NCBI GenBank assembly: GCA_937884915.1
Contig: CALAAN010000396.1
Location: forward strand, 1-7,540
DNA from: an uncultured Oscillibacter sp.
Lineage (GTDB): Bacteria > Bacillota > Clostridia > Oscillospirales > Oscillospiraceae
DNA: 7,540 bases
Reading direction: 5' to 3'
The notes under the pieces: generated by a model
Told to the model about the DNA's origin: nothing
What the model saw: the letters and a program-made list of their open reading frames with translations, nothing else
The model's database searches: none
In this document: positions 6,312-7,540 of the stretch, in pieces
Layout of the letters: every line of letters begins with the position of its first letter
Numbering within the stretch: position 1 is the stretch's first letter
Translations under genes and position numbers: made by a program

Positions 6312-7364
6312 TTACAGCCCTCTTTTCTGCTTCAGCGACTCTTCGACGATCTTTTCGCACAGCTCCTCGTAGCCGATGCCGACCGCTGCCGCCTCCTGCG
6401 GAAGAAGGCTCGTCTTCGTCATACCGGGCAGCGTGTTGATCTCAAGGAAGTACGGCGTGCCGTCGGGCGTGACAATGAAGTCCGCGCGGGAGTAGACGCT
6501 CAGCCCGATCAGGCGATAGACTGTCTCGGTCGCGGTTCGCACGCGCATCTCCCAGTCCTCGGGGATCGGCGAGGGGCAGATCTCCTCCGCCGCGCCGGCC
6601 TGATACTTGTTCGCGTAGTCATAAAAGCCCGTTTTCGGGATAATTTCGATGGACGGCAGCGCTTTGCCCGCGATGATGCCGACCTGAATCTCGCGGCCGG
6701 AGATGTACTGCTCGAGCACGACCTGCGCGCCGAACTGTAAGCACTCTTCAAGCGCCGCCTTGAGCTCCGCGCCCGTGTGCGCGATGGAGACGCCGACAGA
6801 CGAGCCGTTGGCGACCGGCTTGACGACGCACGGCAGCTTCGTCTCCGACACGAGGCGCGCAATGTCGCCCTCCGTGTAGCGCACGGTGCGCCACTGCGGC
6901 GTGATAACATATTCCGACACGAGACGCTTTGTCAGGTCCTTATCCATCGCGATGGCGCTCGAGAGGTATCCCGCGCCGGTGTACGGAATGCCGAGCAGGT
7001 CGAACGCCGCCTGCACGCGGCCATCCTCGCCGCAGGTGCCGTGCAGCGCCAAAAAGACAACGTCCGCCTTGGCGCACACATCGAGCACACTGGGACCGAA
7101 CATGCTGCGGCTCTGATCCTTGCGGCTCGCGCGCACGGCGGCGAGGTCAGGCTCCGCCTCGGCAACAGAATAGTCGCCGCAGAAGCCGTCCGGCGCGTCG
7201 AAGACGTCGTCGAGCCTGCCGTCGTAGTCCTCAAAGCCCATGAACATATCCACCAGAATGGCCTGATGCCCGCGCGAACGCAGCGCGCGGCAGATCTTGT
7301 TGCCGCTCGAGAGCGACACATTGCGCTCCATACTCAGGCCGCCTGCTAAAACAACGATACGCAT
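6312..7364 (-). CDS. ddl: D-alanine--D-alanine ligase
   Basis: Ddl joins two D-alanines with ATP to make the dipeptide that MurF uses. The 350-residue ATP-grasp protein has the N-terminal motif AGGLSMERNVS (7-17, with substrate-binding E13), LHGTCGEDG (107-115), MDKDLTKRL (140-148), VKPVANGSSVGV (181-192), and the C-terminal metal- and ligand-binding EINTLPGMT (308-316). The omega-loop reads FYDYANKY (247-254). Tyr254, where depsipeptide-forming (D-Ala-D-Lac) ligases usually have Phe, predicts ordinary D-Ala-D-Ala specificity, hence no intrinsic vancomycin resistance from this enzyme. The protein is about 45 residues longer than E. coli DdlB; the extra length lies mainly at residues 40-100, between the first strand region and the HG-GEDG motif, as in many Clostridia Ddl proteins. 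The ATG has a near-perfect AAGGAGG 8 nt upstream. It is the first gene of the operon. Confidence 0.98.
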   Translation of the reverse strand: MRIVVLAGGLSMERNVSLSSGNKICRALRSRGHQAILVDMFMGFEDYDGRLDDVFDAPDGFCGDYSVAEAEPDLAAVRASRKDQSRSMFGPSVLDVCAKADVVFLALHGTCGEDGRVQAAFDLLGIPYTGAGYLSSAIAMDKDLTKRLVSEYVITPQWRTVRYTEGDIARLVSETKLPCVVKPVANGSSVGVSIAHTGAELKAALEECLQFGAQVVLEQYISGREIQVGIIAGKALPSIEIIPKTGFYDYANKYQAGAAEEICPSPIPEDWEMRVRTATETVYRLIGLSVYSRADFIVTPDGTPYFLEINTLPGMTKTSLLPQEAAAVGIGYEELCEKIVEESLKQKRGL

Positions 7365-7372
7365 ACCGTTTT

Positions 7373-7379
7373 CCTCCTT
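7373..7379 (-). promoter_or_regulatory. Strong ribosome binding site of ddl
   Basis: AAGGAGG lies 8 nt before the ATG at 7364. It is the best Shine-Dalgarno match among the gene starts in the window and supports this start for ddl. Confidence 0.9.
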
Positions 7380-7388
7380 ATTTTTGAA

Positions 7389-7406
7389 AGGGACGTCGCC
7401 GTCCCC
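7389..7406 (-). promoter_or_regulatory. 5' leader hairpin with GCGA (GNRA) loop upstream of ddl
   Basis: On the minus strand GGGACG and CGTCCC form a perfect 6-bp stem closed by GCGA, a GNRA-class tetraloop. A G-U pair extends it to 7 bp. It lies between the candidate promoter and the ribosome binding site, ending about 10 nt before AAGGAGG. It is followed by TTTC and not by a T-run, so it is not a convincing terminator. It could stabilise the mRNA 5' end or serve as a protein site; neither is shown by the sequence. Confidence 0.45.
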
Positions 7407-7426
7407 GTTTATCCATACTATACTAA

Positions 7427-7454
7427 TTTATACTTTACCACAGCTTTTTCCCAA
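7427..7454 (-). promoter_or_regulatory. Candidate sigma-A-type promoter for the ddl operon
   Basis: TTGGGA at 7454-7449 and TATAAA at 7432-7427 are separated by 16 nt, close to the housekeeping consensus. They lie in the only clearly AT-rich stretch of the window. A second -10-like box, TATAGT at 7422-7417, lacks a good -35. The position just after a terminator-like hairpin and about 60 nt before ddl makes sense for the first gene of an operon. The -35 match is partial. Confidence 0.45.
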
Positions 7455-7460
7455 ATACAA

Positions 7461-7488
7461 GCAAAAGAGAGCGGCATAAGGCCGGCTC
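7461..7488 (-). terminator. Candidate intrinsic terminator of the gene upstream of ddl
   Basis: On the minus strand GAGC-C-GGC (7488-7481) pairs with GCCGCTC (7475-7469) as a 7-bp stem with one bulged C and a CTTAT loop, followed by TCTTTTGC. The T-run is short and broken, so termination may be partial. The hairpin lies just before the candidate promoter, as expected at a boundary between two same-strand units. The upstream gene is not visible: all three minus-strand frames are open from 7540 through this region, and none gives a recognisable C-terminus. Confidence 0.35.
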
Positions 7489-7540
7489 CGCATAAGAAAA
7501 CATGCGCCGCAAAAGGCAAATTTTGCACGGATTCCTTCGT

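Larger units (their letters stand above)
1..7364 (-). other. Seven-gene operon ddl-murF-ABCF-DUF218-flavodoxin-prfA-tsaC
   Basis: Seven same-strand genes follow each other with junctions of 0, -4, +10, +2, -1 and +16 nt. No intergenic gap is large enough for a separate promoter, and no terminator is seen between them. The TAAATG, ATGA, TGAgtATG and TGATG junctions suggest translational coupling. The 3' end lies outside the window. Confidence 0.85.

Noticed and set aside
6312..7364. Van-type D-Ala-D-Lac or D-Ala-D-Ser ligase
   Set aside because: The omega-loop NKY with Tyr254 is the D-Ala-D-Ala type, and there are no vanH, vanX, vanT or vanRS genes nearby.
7512..7526. Near-palindrome GCAAAATTTGC in the upstream leader
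   Set aside because: Five-base arms in AT-rich sequence with a single central base are expected by chance, and there is no second copy in the window.
7502..7540. A divergent plus-strand gene starting at ATG 7502 (MRRKRQILHGFLR...)
   Set aside because: Only 13 codons are visible, there is no Shine-Dalgarno sequence before the ATG and nothing recognisable. It cannot be supported.
1..7540. Mobile element, prophage, CRISPR array, toxin-antitoxin or defence system
   Set aside because: Every gene is a recognisable housekeeping-type protein with uniform composition and tight operon spacing. No transposase, integrase, terminal repeats, spaced repeats or tRNA attachment site is seen.

Overview
This is a GC-rich window (roughly 60% G+C by eye) whose genes all lie on the minus strand. 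Protein style and gene content point to a Firmicute, most likely a GC-rich member of the Clostridia/Oscillospiraceae-Christensenellales group typical of gut communities. The lineage call is inference from the ddl-murF pair, a Bacillus/Clostridia-like RF1, and MurF/Ddl sequence signatures; no species can be named from the sequence.

Read right to left (the direction of transcription), the window starts with an intergenic leader (7365-7540). It holds a terminator-like hairpin for an unseen upstream gene (7461-7488), a candidate promoter (7427-7454), a small hairpin with a GCGA loop (7389-7406) and a consensus ribosome binding site. Seven tightly packed genes follow: D-alanine--D-alanine ligase (ddl, 7364-6312), UDP-MurNAc-tripeptide--D-Ala-D-Ala ligase (murF, 6311-4962), a two-domain ABC-F ATPase (4965-3064), a membrane-anchored DUF218/YdcF-SanA-like protein (3053-2295), a short flavodoxin-fold protein (2292-1795), peptide chain release factor 1 (prfA, 1795-725), and a TTG-started L-threonylcarbamoyl-AMP synthase of the Sua5/YwlC type (708-1, cut by the window edge).

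The gene junctions are 0 nt, a 4-nt overlap, 10 nt, 2 nt, a 1-nt overlap and 16 nt, so this is almost certainly one transcription unit with several translationally coupled steps. Ddl makes D-Ala-D-Ala and MurF attaches it to the UDP-MurNAc tripeptide, so the first two genes complete the peptidoglycan pentapeptide. The DUF218 protein may act in the same envelope process. The ABC-F protein, RF1 and TsaC/Sua5 all serve translation: ribosome rescue or tuning, stop-codon reading, and the t6A37 tRNA modification. The operon therefore joins cell-wall precursor synthesis to translation.

I see no phage, transposon, CRISPR, toxin or defence genes, and no tRNA or rRNA. The window looks like core chromosome rather than an accessory island, and I did not find a clearly novel system. 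The points most worth a second look are the start region of tsaC (TTG start, overlapping mini-ORF, CCTCC/GGAGG hairpin), the ddl leader, the absence of prmC beside prfA, and the envelope-translation gene mix.
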